From Dehalococcoidia bacterium (GTDB taxonomy: Bacteria; Chloroflexota; Dehalococcoidia; DSTF01; JACRBR01): a DNA stretch of 56,392 bases. The notes beneath the pieces were generated by a model, which saw nothing but the letters and a program-made list of their open reading frames with translations, ran no database searches and was not told the origin of the DNA. The stretch covers positions 1-56,392 of the forward strand of contig JAJTXQ010000003.1 in the NCBI GenBank assembly GCA_021462855.1, given 5' to 3'. The position numbers and the translations under genes were made by a program. This document shows positions 19,115 to 27,402 of this stretch, piece by piece (positions within the stretch are counted from its first letter, which is position 1; the number at the start of each line of letters is the position of its first letter).

Positions 19115-20110
19115 CTACTGGAACGCGTTCGGGTAGAACGCCTTCGCGAGCTGCTCGAGCGCGTCGACGATGCGCGGGCCCGGGCGGCTGATGATGTCCG
19201 CGTTGATGCCGTAGATCCGGTCCTCCTGCACCGCCTTGATGGCGCTCCAGCCGGGGCGCGCCTTCACCGACTCGACCGTTACGCCGAAGTCCTCGTCGGC
19301 GAGCACGATGATGTTGGGGCTCGCCGCGATGATCGCCTCCTGCGTGAGCTGCGGGTACGGCACGCCGCCGCCATCGCCGGCGATGTTTCGCGCGTGCAGC
19401 GTGCGGTACAGGCTGCCGATGAACGTGCCGTCGGACGCGCTGTAGAACGTGGAGTCCAGTTCGTGGTAGACGGCGGGCCCGCGCGTCGTCGGCAGGCCGA
19501 CGAGCTTCTCCTCGACCGCCTTGACGCGCGCGTTGAGGTCGACGAGCAGCTCGTTGGCGGCCTCCTCGGTGCCGGTGATGCGGCCGAGCAGTCCGATCTG
19601 GCCAAAGATGTCGTCGATCGATTTCACCTCGTCATCGATATCGAGGTAGAGCACCGGGATGTTGAGCCGGTCGAGGTTGCCGACGATGCCGCTGCCGTTG
19701 TCGGCGACGATCACGAGGTCCGGCGTCAGCGCGGCGATCGCCTCGACGTTCGGCTGGAACGCATCGACCTTCGGCTCGAACGCGGCGGCAGCCGCAGGGT
19801 AGTTCGCGAGCTTGTCGACGCCGGCGAGCGACGCCTCGCCGCCGACCGCAAAGATGATCTCCGTCGCGCCGGGCGACAGCGAGACGATGCGCTTCGCCGG
19901 GCCATCGAGGGTGAGCTTCTGCCCGTCGCTGCGCTCGATCTCTATCGGGAACGCCGATGGCGTCGAGACGCCCTGGATCTCGGTGGGGTTGTCCTCGAAC
20001 GGCCGGTCGTCGCCGGCGCCGTCGTCCCCGCCGCACGCCGCGGCGAACAGCAGCGCCGCGCAGACGGCCATGAGCCAGAGGGTGCGCGCTCCGCGCCTGA
20101 CGATGTCCAA
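19115..20110 (-). CDS. btuF: Cobalamin (BtuF-like) substrate-binding lipoprotein
   Basis: 331 residues from TTG 20110, which has gggagg four nt upstream; an ATG at 20071 is the alternative. The signal peptide ends in LLFAAAC with C26 as the lipid-modified Cys (the -3 residue is Ala, a loose lipobox). The mature part is a type III periplasmic-binding-protein fold: KRIVSLSPGATEIIFAVGGEASLAGVD, PDLVIVADNG and SPNIIVLADEDFG. This is the layout of BtuF and related corrinoid or siderophore receptors. The riboswitch lies directly upstream, which supports B12 as ligand. Confidence 0.9.
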   Translation of the reverse strand: MDIVRRGARTLWLMAVCAALLFAAACGGDDGAGDDRPFEDNPTEIQGVSTPSAFPIEIERSDGQKLTLDGPAKRIVSLSPGATEIIFAVGGEASLAGVDKLANYPAAAAAFEPKVDAFQPNVEAIAALTPDLVIVADNGSGIVGNLDRLNIPVLYLDIDDEVKSIDDIFGQIGLLGRITGTEEAANELLVDLNARVKAVEEKLVGLPTTRGPAVYHELDSTFYSASDGTFIGSLYRTLHARNIAGDGGGVPYPQLTQEAIIAASPNIIVLADEDFGVTVESVKARPGWSAIKAVQEDRIYGINADIISRPGPRIVDALEQLAKAFYPNAFQ

Positions 20111-20138
20111 CGTGCCTCCCCGCGCCCAGCGGCGCCCC

Positions 20139-20174
20139 AAACAAAATCGCCCCTGCCTTCCGGGACAGGGGCGA
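20139..20174 (-). terminator. Intrinsic terminator of the cobalamin riboswitch
   Basis: The hairpin 20147-20174 has a 9-bp outer stem (tcgcccctg with caggggcga) and is followed on the minus strand by TTTTGTTT (20139-20146). It lies between the aptamer and btuF. This is the clearest U-tract terminator in the window and makes transcription attenuation by bound B12 likely. Confidence 0.85.
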
Positions 20175-20326
20175 CATGAGCGCTGAGCGAATGCCCGCGC
20201 CTCTCCTCGGAGGCTTCGACGGAGCGAGTGGCGATCGACCTGGCTCCTCCCTCGCGGGAGATACAGTTGCGGGACAGCGCCGGCCTTGCACCGGACTTCG
20301 CCGCGCACTCGCGTATTCGGTTGTTG
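20175..20326 (-). promoter_or_regulatory. Cobalamin riboswitch (B12 aptamer)
   Basis: Conserved elements read in order on the minus strand: GTCCGGTGC (20288-20296), then a CCCGCAACTGT core segment (the GCAACTGT part at 20263-20270), then a B12-box-like GCCAGGTCGATCGCCACTC (20226-20244). These are signature pieces of the adenosylcobalamin-type aptamer. The aptamer ends directly before the terminator hairpin. It controls btuF, btuC, btuD and cobO; high B12 should stop transcription. The exact 5' limit is taken from the predicted transcription start. Confidence 0.93.
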
Positions 20327-20331
20327 GGCCG

Positions 20332-20361
20332 AGGATACGGCGGCGCGGCGCGCCGGGTCAA
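20332..20361 (-). promoter_or_regulatory. Promoter of the cobalamin-uptake operon
   Basis: On the minus strand, TTGACC (20356-20361) and TATCCT (20332-20337) are 18 bp apart. The predicted start at about 20326 is just upstream of the riboswitch core. Confidence 0.75.
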
Positions 20362-20388
20362 GGTCGCCGCGCCGCCATCTGCCGCGCG

Positions 20389-21876
20389 TCAACTCAGCTT
20401 GATCTGTACCGCCTTCGTCTCCATGTACTCGGCCAGGCCTTCGTGCCCCAGTTCGCGGCCGATGCCGCTCTGCTTGTAGCCGCCGTACGGCATGTAAGGG
20501 AGGCCGGCGCTGTGGTAGGCGTTGACCCACACCGTGCCCGCCTGCAGTCCCTTCGCCATGCGGAACGCGCGGTTGATGTCCTTCGTCCACACGGCGGAGG
20601 CGAGGCCGTACACGGTGTCGTTCGCAAGCCGCAGCGCCTCGTCCTCGTCTTCGAACGTGATGACCGAGAGCACCGGGCCGAAGATCTCCTCCCGTGCAAT
20701 GCGCATCTCGTTGTTCACGCCGTCGAAGATGGTCGGCTGCACGAACAGCCCGCGGTCGAAGCCGTCGCCCTGCAGGCGGCCGCCGCCGCACACCATCTCG
20801 GCGCCTTCCTCCTGCCCGGCGTGGACGTAGCGGACCACCTTCTCGAGCTGCGCCTCGTTGATCACCGGCCCCATCGTGGTCGCCGGGTCTTCCGGGTTGC
20901 CGACCTTGATCGTCGATGTGAACGCCTTGAGCTTCGCCATGAACTCGTCGCGGATCGACTTCTGCAGGAACAGGCGCGAGCCGGCCTGGCACACCTGCCC
21001 GGTGTTGAGGTAGATGCCGAAGAACGAGCCGCCGACCGCCTGATCGATGTCGGCATCGGCGAACACGATGTTCGGGGACTTGCCGCCGAGTTCGAGGGAG
21101 ATCTTCTTCAGGTTGCCCGACGCCGCCTGCATGACGGTCTTGCCGACGGCGGTGGAGCCGGTGAACGCGACCTTGTCGACCTTCTCGCTCGCCGCGAGCT
21201 CCGCGCCGACCGTGGGTCCTGGGCCCGTGACGATGTTGACCACGCCAGCCGGCGCACCGGCGGCGGCGATGATCCGCGCCAGCTCGAAGGTCGTGCCGGC
21301 GGTGAACTCCGACGGCTTGGCGACGACGGTGCACCCGGCAGCCAGCGCCGGCGCCAGTTTCCACGTGATCAGCAGGACCGGGAAGTTCCATGGCGTGATG
21401 ACGCCGACGACGCCGACCGGCTCGCGCACGGTGAGGCCAACGGCGTCCGGGACGAAGTTGGTGATCGCGTCGCCCTTGATGTCGAGCGCGAGGCCCGCGT
21501 AGTAGTCGTAGACGTCGGCGGCCATCGCGATCTCACCGATGGCCATGCCCGTGGGCTTGCCGACTTCCTTCGACAGCAGCTGCGCGAGCGGCAGGAGCTC
21601 GGCGCGCATGCCTGCCGCGATGTTACGGAGCACCGTCGCGCGCTGCGTGGCGGGCGCCTTCCTCCAGGCGCCGGCGTCGAACGCGGCGCGCGCGGCGTCG
21701 ATGGCGCGGCGGGCGTCATCGGCGTTGCCCCACGGGATGGTCTCGACGACGTCGCCGGTCGCCGGGTTGCGCCGTTCGTACGTCTCGCCCGTCGTCGCCG
21801 GCGCCCACTCCCCGCCGATGAATTGCAGGAACCGGCGCTCGCCGGCCACATCCGGTGTCTTTGTCTCCGCGACCAA
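20389..21876 (-). CDS. NAD(P)-dependent aldehyde dehydrogenase
   Basis: 495 residues from TTG 21876, with aaggagg about 8 nt upstream. Classical ALDH motifs are complete: TPWNFPVLLITWKLAPALAAG, FTGSTAVGK for the cofactor, the general base Glu in LELGGKSPN, the nucleophile Cys in NTGQVCQAGS, and EEIFGPVLSVITF. It oxidises an aldehyde to the acid. The overall pattern is close to betaine- or phenylacetaldehyde-type ALDH2-like enzymes, but the substrate is not fixed by sequence. It is upstream of the B12 operon on the same strand with its own promoter region. Confidence 0.95.
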   Translation of the reverse strand: MVAETKTPDVAGERRFLQFIGGEWAPATTGETYERRNPATGDVVETIPWGNADDARRAIDAARAAFDAGAWRKAPATQRATVLRNIAAGMRAELLPLAQLLSKEVGKPTGMAIGEIAMAADVYDYYAGLALDIKGDAITNFVPDAVGLTVREPVGVVGVITPWNFPVLLITWKLAPALAAGCTVVAKPSEFTAGTTFELARIIAAAGAPAGVVNIVTGPGPTVGAELAASEKVDKVAFTGSTAVGKTVMQAASGNLKKISLELGGKSPNIVFADADIDQAVGGSFFGIYLNTGQVCQAGSRLFLQKSIRDEFMAKLKAFTSTIKVGNPEDPATTMGPVINEAQLEKVVRYVHAGQEEGAEMVCGGGRLQGDGFDRGLFVQPTIFDGVNNEMRIAREEIFGPVLSVITFEDEDEALRLANDTVYGLASAVWTKDINRAFRMAKGLQAGTVWVNAYHSAGLPYMPYGGYKQSGIGRELGHEGLAEYMETKAVQIKLS

Positions 21877-21901
21877 TGCGTCATCCTCCTTGCCCTGTCG
21901 T

Positions 21902-21919
21902 TATGCTGGATACAGCATA
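21902..21919 (-). promoter_or_regulatory. Inverted repeat upstream of the aldehyde dehydrogenase gene
   Basis: TATGCTG-N4-CAGCATA, a perfect 7-bp palindrome, lies 26 bp before the start codon and just upstream of the ribosome site. It may be an operator or a 5' UTR hairpin. A -10-like hexamer overlaps it. The regulator is unknown. Confidence 0.5.
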
Positions 21920-22028
21920 TCGCGTGTGTTCGCCACGCGCCTACCGCGGACATGGTGCTCGCGGCGGCGCCGCGAGCACACCGCCGTCCGCCGCCGTGGT
22001 GTCAATCGATGCGATAGGCGATTGTGAA

Positions 22029-22057
22029 TTGACCTACAAGATACCCGTTGCTACGAT
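22029..22057 (+). promoter_or_regulatory. Promoter of the nuo operon
   Basis: TTGACC (22029-22034) and TACGAT (22052-22057) are 17 bp apart. Transcription is predicted to start at about 22064, leaving a 5' UTR of about 67 nt before nuoA. It is divergent from the aldehyde dehydrogenase gene. Confidence 0.75.
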
Positions 22058-22130
22058 CGCCGAGAACCTGGGCCAGGCCGCGCGGCCCGCTGCGCCGCGC
22101 CCCTGATTTCCGTCCGGGCTGGAGAGTCGC

Positions 22131-22505
22131 TTGCCGTTCGAGGCCCTGCTCGAGAACTACCTCGCGGTCTTCCTGGCGACGATCGTCGGCACCATTCTCG
22201 TCGCGACGGCGCTCATCGGGACGCGCATCCTCGCCCCGTACTCGAAAGACCGGGCAAAGGTGACGTCGTACGAGTGCGGCATGGTGCCAATAGGCCGCAC
22301 GCGCGCCCAGATCCACGTCCGATACTACCTGTTCGCCATCCTGTTCCTGATATTTGATGTCGAGGCGATCTTCCTGTTCCCGTGGGCGGTGAATGTCGCG
22401 CAGGCGAGCCACTCGGCGTTCTGGGCGATGGTCCTGTTCATTGGCATCCTCGCGGCCGGGCTCGGCTACGCGTGGCGGAAGGGGGTACTCCAGTGGAACC
22501 GGTAG
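22131..22505 (+). CDS. nuoA: NADH-quinone oxidoreductase subunit A
   Basis: 124 residues from TTG 22131. Three membrane segments; the loop [21 protein letters not shown] and the [11 protein letters not shown] motif are diagnostic of complex I subunit A. It lies at the junction of the membrane and peripheral arms near the quinone site. It is first of the eleven-gene operon; nuoB starts inside its end (13-bp overlap). Confidence 0.96.
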   Translation: MPFEALLENYLAVFLATIVGTILVATALIGTRILAPYSKDRAKVTSYECGMVPIGRTRAQIHVRYYLFAILFLIFDVEAIFLFPWAVNVAQASHSAFWAMVLFIGILAAGLGYAWRKGVLQWNR

Positions 22506-23092
22506 CCGAAACCACCACGACACCTTCGACCCCCGAAACGCCGCCCGCGGCGCCACAGCGCGAGCAGACGGGCATCGAGCGCGAGCAGGAGCGGCTGACG
22601 CCGGTGCCGTTCGTCCCGGGCAAGTCGTTCTATCGTCAGGTCCTGCCCGGCATCATCTCGGTGCCGGCCGATGCGGTGCTCGCGGTCTCGCGCAAGTCGT
22701 CGCTCTGGCCGATGACGTTCGGGCTTGCCTGCTGCGCGATCGAGATGATCGCGACGTTCATGGCGCACAACGACCTCGACCGGCTCGGCATCGTCCCGTG
22801 GCCGTCGCCCCGGCAGTCCGACGTGATGATCGTCTCCGGCACGGTGACGAAGAAGATGGCGCCGGCGGTGAAGCTGCTGTACGAACAGATGCCGAACCCG
22901 AAGTGGGTGATCGCCATGGGCGCCTGCGCCACCAACGGCGGGCCCTACTCGCGCTACGACCGCGTGATGCAGGGTGTCGACAAGATCATCCCGGTGGACG
23001 TGTATGTCCCCGGGTGCCCACCGCGCCCCGAGGGGCTGATCGACGGGTTCCTGGCGCTCCAGGCGAAGATCATGGAAGAGCGCAGCATCTAG
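22493..23092 (+). CDS. nuoB: NADH-quinone oxidoreductase subunit B
   Basis: 199 residues from GTG 22493, overlapping nuoA. It holds cluster N2, the last iron-sulfur centre before quinone. Its four ligands are seen: the Cys pair in LACCAIEM, the Cys in MGACATNGG and the Cys in [10 protein letters not shown]. An N-terminal extension of about 40 residues rich in Thr, Pro and Glu precedes the conserved core. The stop is immediately followed by the nuoC start. Confidence 0.97.
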   Translation: MEPVAETTTTPSTPETPPAAPQREQTGIEREQERLTPVPFVPGKSFYRQVLPGIISVPADAVLAVSRKSSLWPMTFGLACCAIEMIATFMAHNDLDRLGIVPWPSPRQSDVMIVSGTVTKKMAPAVKLLYEQMPNPKWVIAMGACATNGGPYSRYDRVMQGVDKIIPVDVYVPGCPPRPEGLIDGFLALQAKIMEERSI

Positions 23093-23794
23093 ATGGCGCA
23101 AGACCCGCAGAGCCCCGACGAGCAGAAGCAACCGGACGCGAAGGACGCAGCCGCCGAAACGGCGCCGGCGGCGCCTGAAGGCGCGCCCGCGGCGAAGGCG
23201 GCGAAGCCAGCGGCGGAGCGCCCGGCGCGACCGGCGAAGGAAGCCGAGCCGAAGACGGCGCCGCGCGAGACGCCGCCGCCGGGCAGCCTGAACGAGGTCA
23301 TCGCGGCGGCGCTGCCGGATGTCAGCATCGCGGCGGCGTACATGGTGCCGGCGGTCAGCGGCGAGGCCGTGGCAATCGAGTTGAAGCGCGACGACGTGCC
23401 GGCGGTGCTGCAGGTCTGCCGCGACGACGCCCGCCTGGCGATGGACTATCTGCGCTGCCTGTCCGGCGTCGACTGGCAGGAGGAGGGGCTGGAGGTCGTG
23501 TACCACCTCTGGTCGTTCGAGAAGCGCCACGAACTCACGGTGAAGACGCGCGTGACCTACGAGGACGCCGTCGTGCCATCGGTCGCCGCGATCTACCCGG
23601 CGGCGGACTGGCACGAGCGTGAGGCGCGCGACATGTTCGGCATCGCCTTCAGCGGCCACCCGAACCTGGTGCCTTTGCTTCTGCCCGATGATATGACTGA
23701 CCACTTCCCGCTCCGAAAGGACATCCCGCTGCAGGAGATCGAGGAATGGCAGGGCGAAAACCTGCGCGAGGGCGCGGGCGAGGGCGAGGAATAG
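23093..23794 (+). CDS. nuoC: NADH-quinone oxidoreductase subunit C
   Basis: 233 residues, with no gap after nuoB. Residues 1-62 are an Ala/Pro/Lys/Glu-rich low-complexity extension not found in most NuoC proteins. The core (about 63-233) has the 30-kDa subunit motifs LVYHLWSFEKRHELTVKTRV (approximately, with an E-V-V start) and the hallmark WHEREARDMFGIAFSGHPNL, ending in FPLRKDIPL. It is part of the peripheral arm. The next gene, nuoD, is separate, not fused. Confidence 0.96.
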   Translation: MAQDPQSPDEQKQPDAKDAAAETAPAAPEGAPAAKAAKPAAERPARPAKEAEPKTAPRETPPPGSLNEVIAAALPDVSIAAAYMVPAVSGEAVAIELKRDDVPAVLQVCRDDARLAMDYLRCLSGVDWQEEGLEVVYHLWSFEKRHELTVKTRVTYEDAVVPSVAAIYPAADWHEREARDMFGIAFSGHPNLVPLLLPDDMTDHFPLRKDIPLQEIEEWQGENLREGAGEGEE

Positions 23795-24922
23795 ATGGTC
23801 GCAGAACAGCGCCCCGACCTCGAAACGATCGACATGCCGATCAACATGGGGCCGCAGCACCCCAGCACGCACGGCGTGTTTCGCATGGTGCTCGTCGTCT
23901 CGGGCGAGAAGGTCGTCGACGTCACGCCGCACATTGGCTACATGCACCGCGGCGGCGAGAAGCTGATGGAGACGATGGACTTCCGCCAGGGCATCGGCTA
24001 CGCCGACCGCACGGAGTACCTGGCGCAGTTCAGCGCCGAGCTCGGGTACGTGCTCGCCGTCGAGCGGCTGATGGGGGTGGAGGTGCCGGAGCGCGCGGAG
24101 TACATCCGCGTGATCCTCACCGAGCTGAACCGGCTCACGAGCCACTTCATGTTCGCCGGCGCGTTCGGCATCGACTCGGGGCTGTTCGGCACGAGCATGA
24201 TGTTCGCCTTCCGCGAACGGGAGTTCATCCAGGACCTGTTCGAGGAGATCTCCGGCGACCGCCTGATGTACGCCTACTTCCGCGTCGGCGGGCTGGCGTG
24301 GGAGGTGACCGACAACTTCGTCCAGCGCTGCCACGAGTCGCTGAAGACGGCGGAGCGCGGCATCCGCGACATCGATGACTTGCTGACGCACAACGAGATC
24401 TTCATGGGCCGCTGCCAGAACATCGGCGCGTTCACGGCGCAGCAGGCCATCGCCTACGGGCTCAGCGGGCCGATGCTGCGTGCGTCGGGCGTGCCGTTCG
24501 ACCTGCGCAAGGACGAGCCGTACTCGGTCTACCCGCGGCTGAAGTTCGACATCCCGGTCGGCAACTACGGCGACGTGTACGACCGCTTCCTGGTGCGCAT
24601 CGAGGAGATGCGCCAGTCGGTGAAGATCGTCGAGCAGGCGCTCGAGCAACTGCCGCCGGAAGGGCCGATCGTCGCCGAGAAGCTGCCGCGCCGCCTGCGC
24701 ACCCCGCCCGGCGAAGTGTACGCAAAGGTCGAATCGCCGCGCGGCGAGTGGGGCGTCTACCTCATATCGAAGGGGGGCGACAAGCCGTACCGGCTGAAGA
24801 TGCGCTCGCCTTCGTTCTGCAACCTTACGGCGCTGCGAGAGATGACGATCGGCCAGTTCCTGGCCGACGCGGTCATGGTATTAGGGTCGATGGATATCGT
24901 GCTCTGCGATGTGGACAGGTAG
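23795..24922 (+). CDS. nuoD: NADH-quinone oxidoreductase subunit D
   Basis: 375 residues, starting at the base after the nuoC stop. It forms the quinone-binding cavity with NuoB. Diagnostic motifs are MGPQHPSTHGVFR near the start, IGYMHRGGEKLME, LNRLTSHFMFAG and SPSFCNLTALREM near the C-terminus. It is related to the large subunit of NiFe hydrogenases but lacks the metal-binding Cys pairs, as expected for NuoD. Confidence 0.97.
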   Translation: MVAEQRPDLETIDMPINMGPQHPSTHGVFRMVLVVSGEKVVDVTPHIGYMHRGGEKLMETMDFRQGIGYADRTEYLAQFSAELGYVLAVERLMGVEVPERAEYIRVILTELNRLTSHFMFAGAFGIDSGLFGTSMMFAFREREFIQDLFEEISGDRLMYAYFRVGGLAWEVTDNFVQRCHESLKTAERGIRDIDDLLTHNEIFMGRCQNIGAFTAQQAIAYGLSGPMLRASGVPFDLRKDEPYSVYPRLKFDIPVGNYGDVYDRFLVRIEEMRQSVKIVEQALEQLPPEGPIVAEKLPRRLRTPPGEVYAKVESPRGEWGVYLISKGGDKPYRLKMRSPSFCNLTALREMTIGQFLADAVMVLGSMDIVLCDVDR

Positions 24923-26083
24923 ATGATGCGAGCCGTGATCCTGGCCGCGCCCTCGGTCGATGCGCTCGACAACCCGGCGCTCTCGGCGCTGCTCGGGCTG
25001 ATCGTGATCACGCTGATCATGACGCTCGGCGTCATGTTCGCGACGTGGTACGAGCGCAAGGCGGTGGCGCGCATGCAGCAGCGGCTCGGGCCGATGCGCG
25101 TCGGGCCGTGGGGGCTGCTGCAGCCGATCGCCGACACGCTGAAGCTCGTGTCGAAGGAGGGCGTGCGGCCGGCGTCGGCCGACCGCATCGCGTGGGACCT
25201 CTCGCTGGCGGCGATCTTCGTGCCGGCGTTCCTGGTGCTCGTCGCGATCCCGTTCACGGCGGACTGGTTCGTCAGCCCGATGGACCTGAGCCTGCTCTAC
25301 ATCCTCGCCGTCGGCGGCCTGTCGTTCATCGGCTTCCTGCTCGCGGGCTGGGGCTCCGACAACAAGTACGCGCTCCTCGGCGGCATGCGCGCCGCCGCGC
25401 AGCTCATCTCCTACGAGATCCCCATGATCCTGTCGATGCTCGCGGTCGTGATGGTCGTGGGCTCGGCCGATGTCTACCGGATCATCCTGTACCAGGACGT
25501 CGTGCCGCTCATCGTATGGCAGCCGCTGGCCTTCATCATCTTCCTGACGGCGACGATCGCCGAACTCGAGCGCCAGCCGTTCGACATCCCGACGGGCGAA
25601 TCCGAGGTGGCGGGCGGTGTGTTCATCGAGTACAGCGGCATCCGCTGGTCGCTGTTCCAGCTGACGGGCTACGTGAATATGTACGCCTACAGCCTGCTCG
25701 GCGCGTTCGTGTTTCTCGGCGGCTGGGAGTGGCCGTTCGGCACGGACATCGGCTGGGGGTACCAGTTGCTGCTGACGATGGTGAAGATGGCGCTGTTCAT
25801 CGTGTTCTTCCTGTGGGTGCGCACGTCGTTCCCGCGGCTGCGCGTCGACCAGTTAATGTCCTACGCGTGGAAGGTGCTGCTCCCGTTCGCGCTGGCGCAG
25901 ATCTTCCTGAACGGGCTCGTGCTCGTGTACGACCTGCCGGATGTCGTGCTGCTGGCCACGTCGGGCGGCGGTGCGCTGGCCCTGTGCTGGCTCGTGTACA
26001 GCGTCGTGCGCGTGAAGCCGCGACAGCCGCTGCGCATGGTCGGCAACGTGCCGGCAACGGCGCCGGGGAGCGTGTCCGGATGA
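24923..26083 (+). CDS. nuoH: NADH-quinone oxidoreductase subunit H
   Basis: 386 residues with eight or nine membrane spans; the start is an ATGATG right after nuoD. Key blocks are YERKAVARMQQRLGPMRVGP, AELERQPFDIPTGESEVAGG and FLWVRTSFPRLRVDQLMSYAWK. It links the quinone chamber to the proton-pumping arm. Its stop overlaps the nuoI start (ATGA). Confidence 0.97.
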   Translation: MMRAVILAAPSVDALDNPALSALLGLIVITLIMTLGVMFATWYERKAVARMQQRLGPMRVGPWGLLQPIADTLKLVSKEGVRPASADRIAWDLSLAAIFVPAFLVLVAIPFTADWFVSPMDLSLLYILAVGGLSFIGFLLAGWGSDNKYALLGGMRAAAQLISYEIPMILSMLAVVMVVGSADVYRIILYQDVVPLIVWQPLAFIIFLTATIAELERQPFDIPTGESEVAGGVFIEYSGIRWSLFQLTGYVNMYAYSLLGAFVFLGGWEWPFGTDIGWGYQLLLTMVKMALFIVFFLWVRTSFPRLRVDQLMSYAWKVLLPFALAQIFLNGLVLVYDLPDVVLLATSGGGALALCWLVYSVVRVKPRQPLRMVGNVPATAPGSVSG

Positions 26084-26544
26084 TCGGGATCCTCCGCAGC
26101 CTGGGGATGACAGCGCGCGTGGCCTTCCGCAAGCCGGTCACGAACTCGTATCCGAACGTGCACCGGCAGATCGCCAACCGCGACCGCGCCTTCCCGATCC
26201 TGTTGTGGGACGAGGAGCACGACGAGCCGTTTTGCACCGGCTGCCACGCCTGCGAGCGCGCCTGCCCCGTTGAGTGCATGACGGTGGTGATGAAGGACAA
26301 CCCGAAGCACGCCACGGGGGAAAGCAAGCGCCGGAAGATCATCGACGAATTCTGGATCGACTACGGCCGCTGCATGCGCTGCAACATCTGCGTCGAGGTG
26401 TGCAACTTCGAGGCGATTGGCATGAACAACACGTGGGCCGGCCACGAACTCTCTCGTTTCGACCGCTCGGAGCTGGTGATGGATTTGGACATGCTCTTGT
26501 CGCAGTCCAAAGCCGGGAAAGTGGATCCAGGCCTCAGGGCATGA
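26080..26544 (+). CDS. nuoI: NADH-quinone oxidoreductase subunit I
   Basis: 154 residues from ATG 26080, overlapping nuoH by 4 bp. Two ferredoxin-type cluster motifs: CTGCHACERACPVEC and CMRCNICVEVC, carrying N6a and N6b. The second motif is followed by Asn-Phe-Glu instead of the usual Pro. It is the entry point of electrons into the N2 chain; with no NuoEFG it may take electrons directly from a ferredoxin or another donor. Its stop overlaps nuoJ. Confidence 0.96.
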   Translation: MIGILRSLGMTARVAFRKPVTNSYPNVHRQIANRDRAFPILLWDEEHDEPFCTGCHACERACPVECMTVVMKDNPKHATGESKRRKIIDEFWIDYGRCMRCNICVEVCNFEAIGMNNTWAGHELSRFDRSELVMDLDMLLSQSKAGKVDPGLRA

Positions 26545-27035
26545 CACTGCTGTTCTTCTACGTCATGGCTGGCACGATTCTCGCGGGCGCACTGGGCGTG
26601 GTGCTCGTGCGGAATACCGTGTACGCCGCGCTGTTCCTGATCATGTCGCTGCTCGGCGTCGCCGGGTTGTACATCCTGCTGTCGTCGGAGTTCCTGGCGC
26701 TGGTGCAGGTGCTTGTGTACGGCGGCGCGGTGATGGTGCTGCTGGTGTTCGCGCTGATGCTCACGCGCGTGCACGAGCTCGACAAGAAGATGAGCGGCGA
26801 CCAGTGGCCGCTCGGCGCGGTCGCGGCGCTCGCGCTGCTCGGCGCGTTCATCGGCATGTGGACGCAGACTGACTGGCCGCGCGACCCCGACCAGGTCACG
26901 CTCGTGCCGTTCGCGACGATCGGCGACGCGCTGTTCAACCGCTGGTCGGTGCCGTTCGAGATCGTGTCGCTCGTGCTGCTCGTAGCGCTCGCCGGGGCTA
27001 TCATCATCGCGATGCAGGAAGAGGGGGAGCGCTAG
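26541..27035 (+). CDS. nuoJ: NADH-quinone oxidoreductase subunit J
   Basis: 164 residues from ATG 26541, overlapping nuoI (ATGA). Five membrane spans; the LLSSEFLALVQVLVYGGAVM block, with its pi-bulge-forming YGGAVMVL segment, is characteristic of NuoJ. The last span is followed by a charged end, and nuoK begins immediately after the stop. Confidence 0.95.
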   Translation: MTLLFFYVMAGTILAGALGVVLVRNTVYAALFLIMSLLGVAGLYILLSSEFLALVQVLVYGGAVMVLLVFALMLTRVHELDKKMSGDQWPLGAVAALALLGAFIGMWTQTDWPRDPDQVTLVPFATIGDALFNRWSVPFEIVSLVLLVALAGAIIIAMQEEGER

Positions 27036-27362
27036 TTGGAAGCGGTATGGGCTGACATCCCGCTGGAGCACTTCCTCGTGCTGAGCGGCATGCTCTTCTG
27101 CATCGGCGTGTACGGCGTGCTGTCGCGCCGCAACGCCATCCTGGTGCTGATGTCAGTCGAGCTGATGCTCAACGCCGTGAGCATCAACATGGTGGCGTTC
27201 GCGGTGTACACCGCGCCGACGCTGTTCATCGGCATCATCTTCACCGTGTTTATCATCGCCATCGCCGCGGCGGAGGTCGGGCTCGCGCTCGGCGTTGTGC
27301 TGCGCGTATTCCGGAACCGCGGGACCGCGAACGTCGACGAAGTAAGCGCGCTGAAATGGTGA
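27036..27362 (+). CDS. nuoK: NADH-quinone oxidoreductase subunit K
   Basis: 108 residues from TTG 27036, directly after the nuoJ stop. Three membrane spans with the two conserved proton-channel Glu residues, in [13 protein letters not shown] and [12 protein letters not shown]. Its length is normal for the family. No separate ribosome site is needed if coupled to nuoJ. Confidence 0.95.
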   Translation: MEAVWADIPLEHFLVLSGMLFCIGVYGVLSRRNAILVLMSVELMLNAVSINMVAFAVYTAPTLFIGIIFTVFIIAIAAAEVGLALGVVLRVFRNRGTANVDEVSALKW

Positions 27363-27402
27363 GCGCGCTGCGCACAGGCCGGGGGAGGTAATCATCAGCG
27401 GA

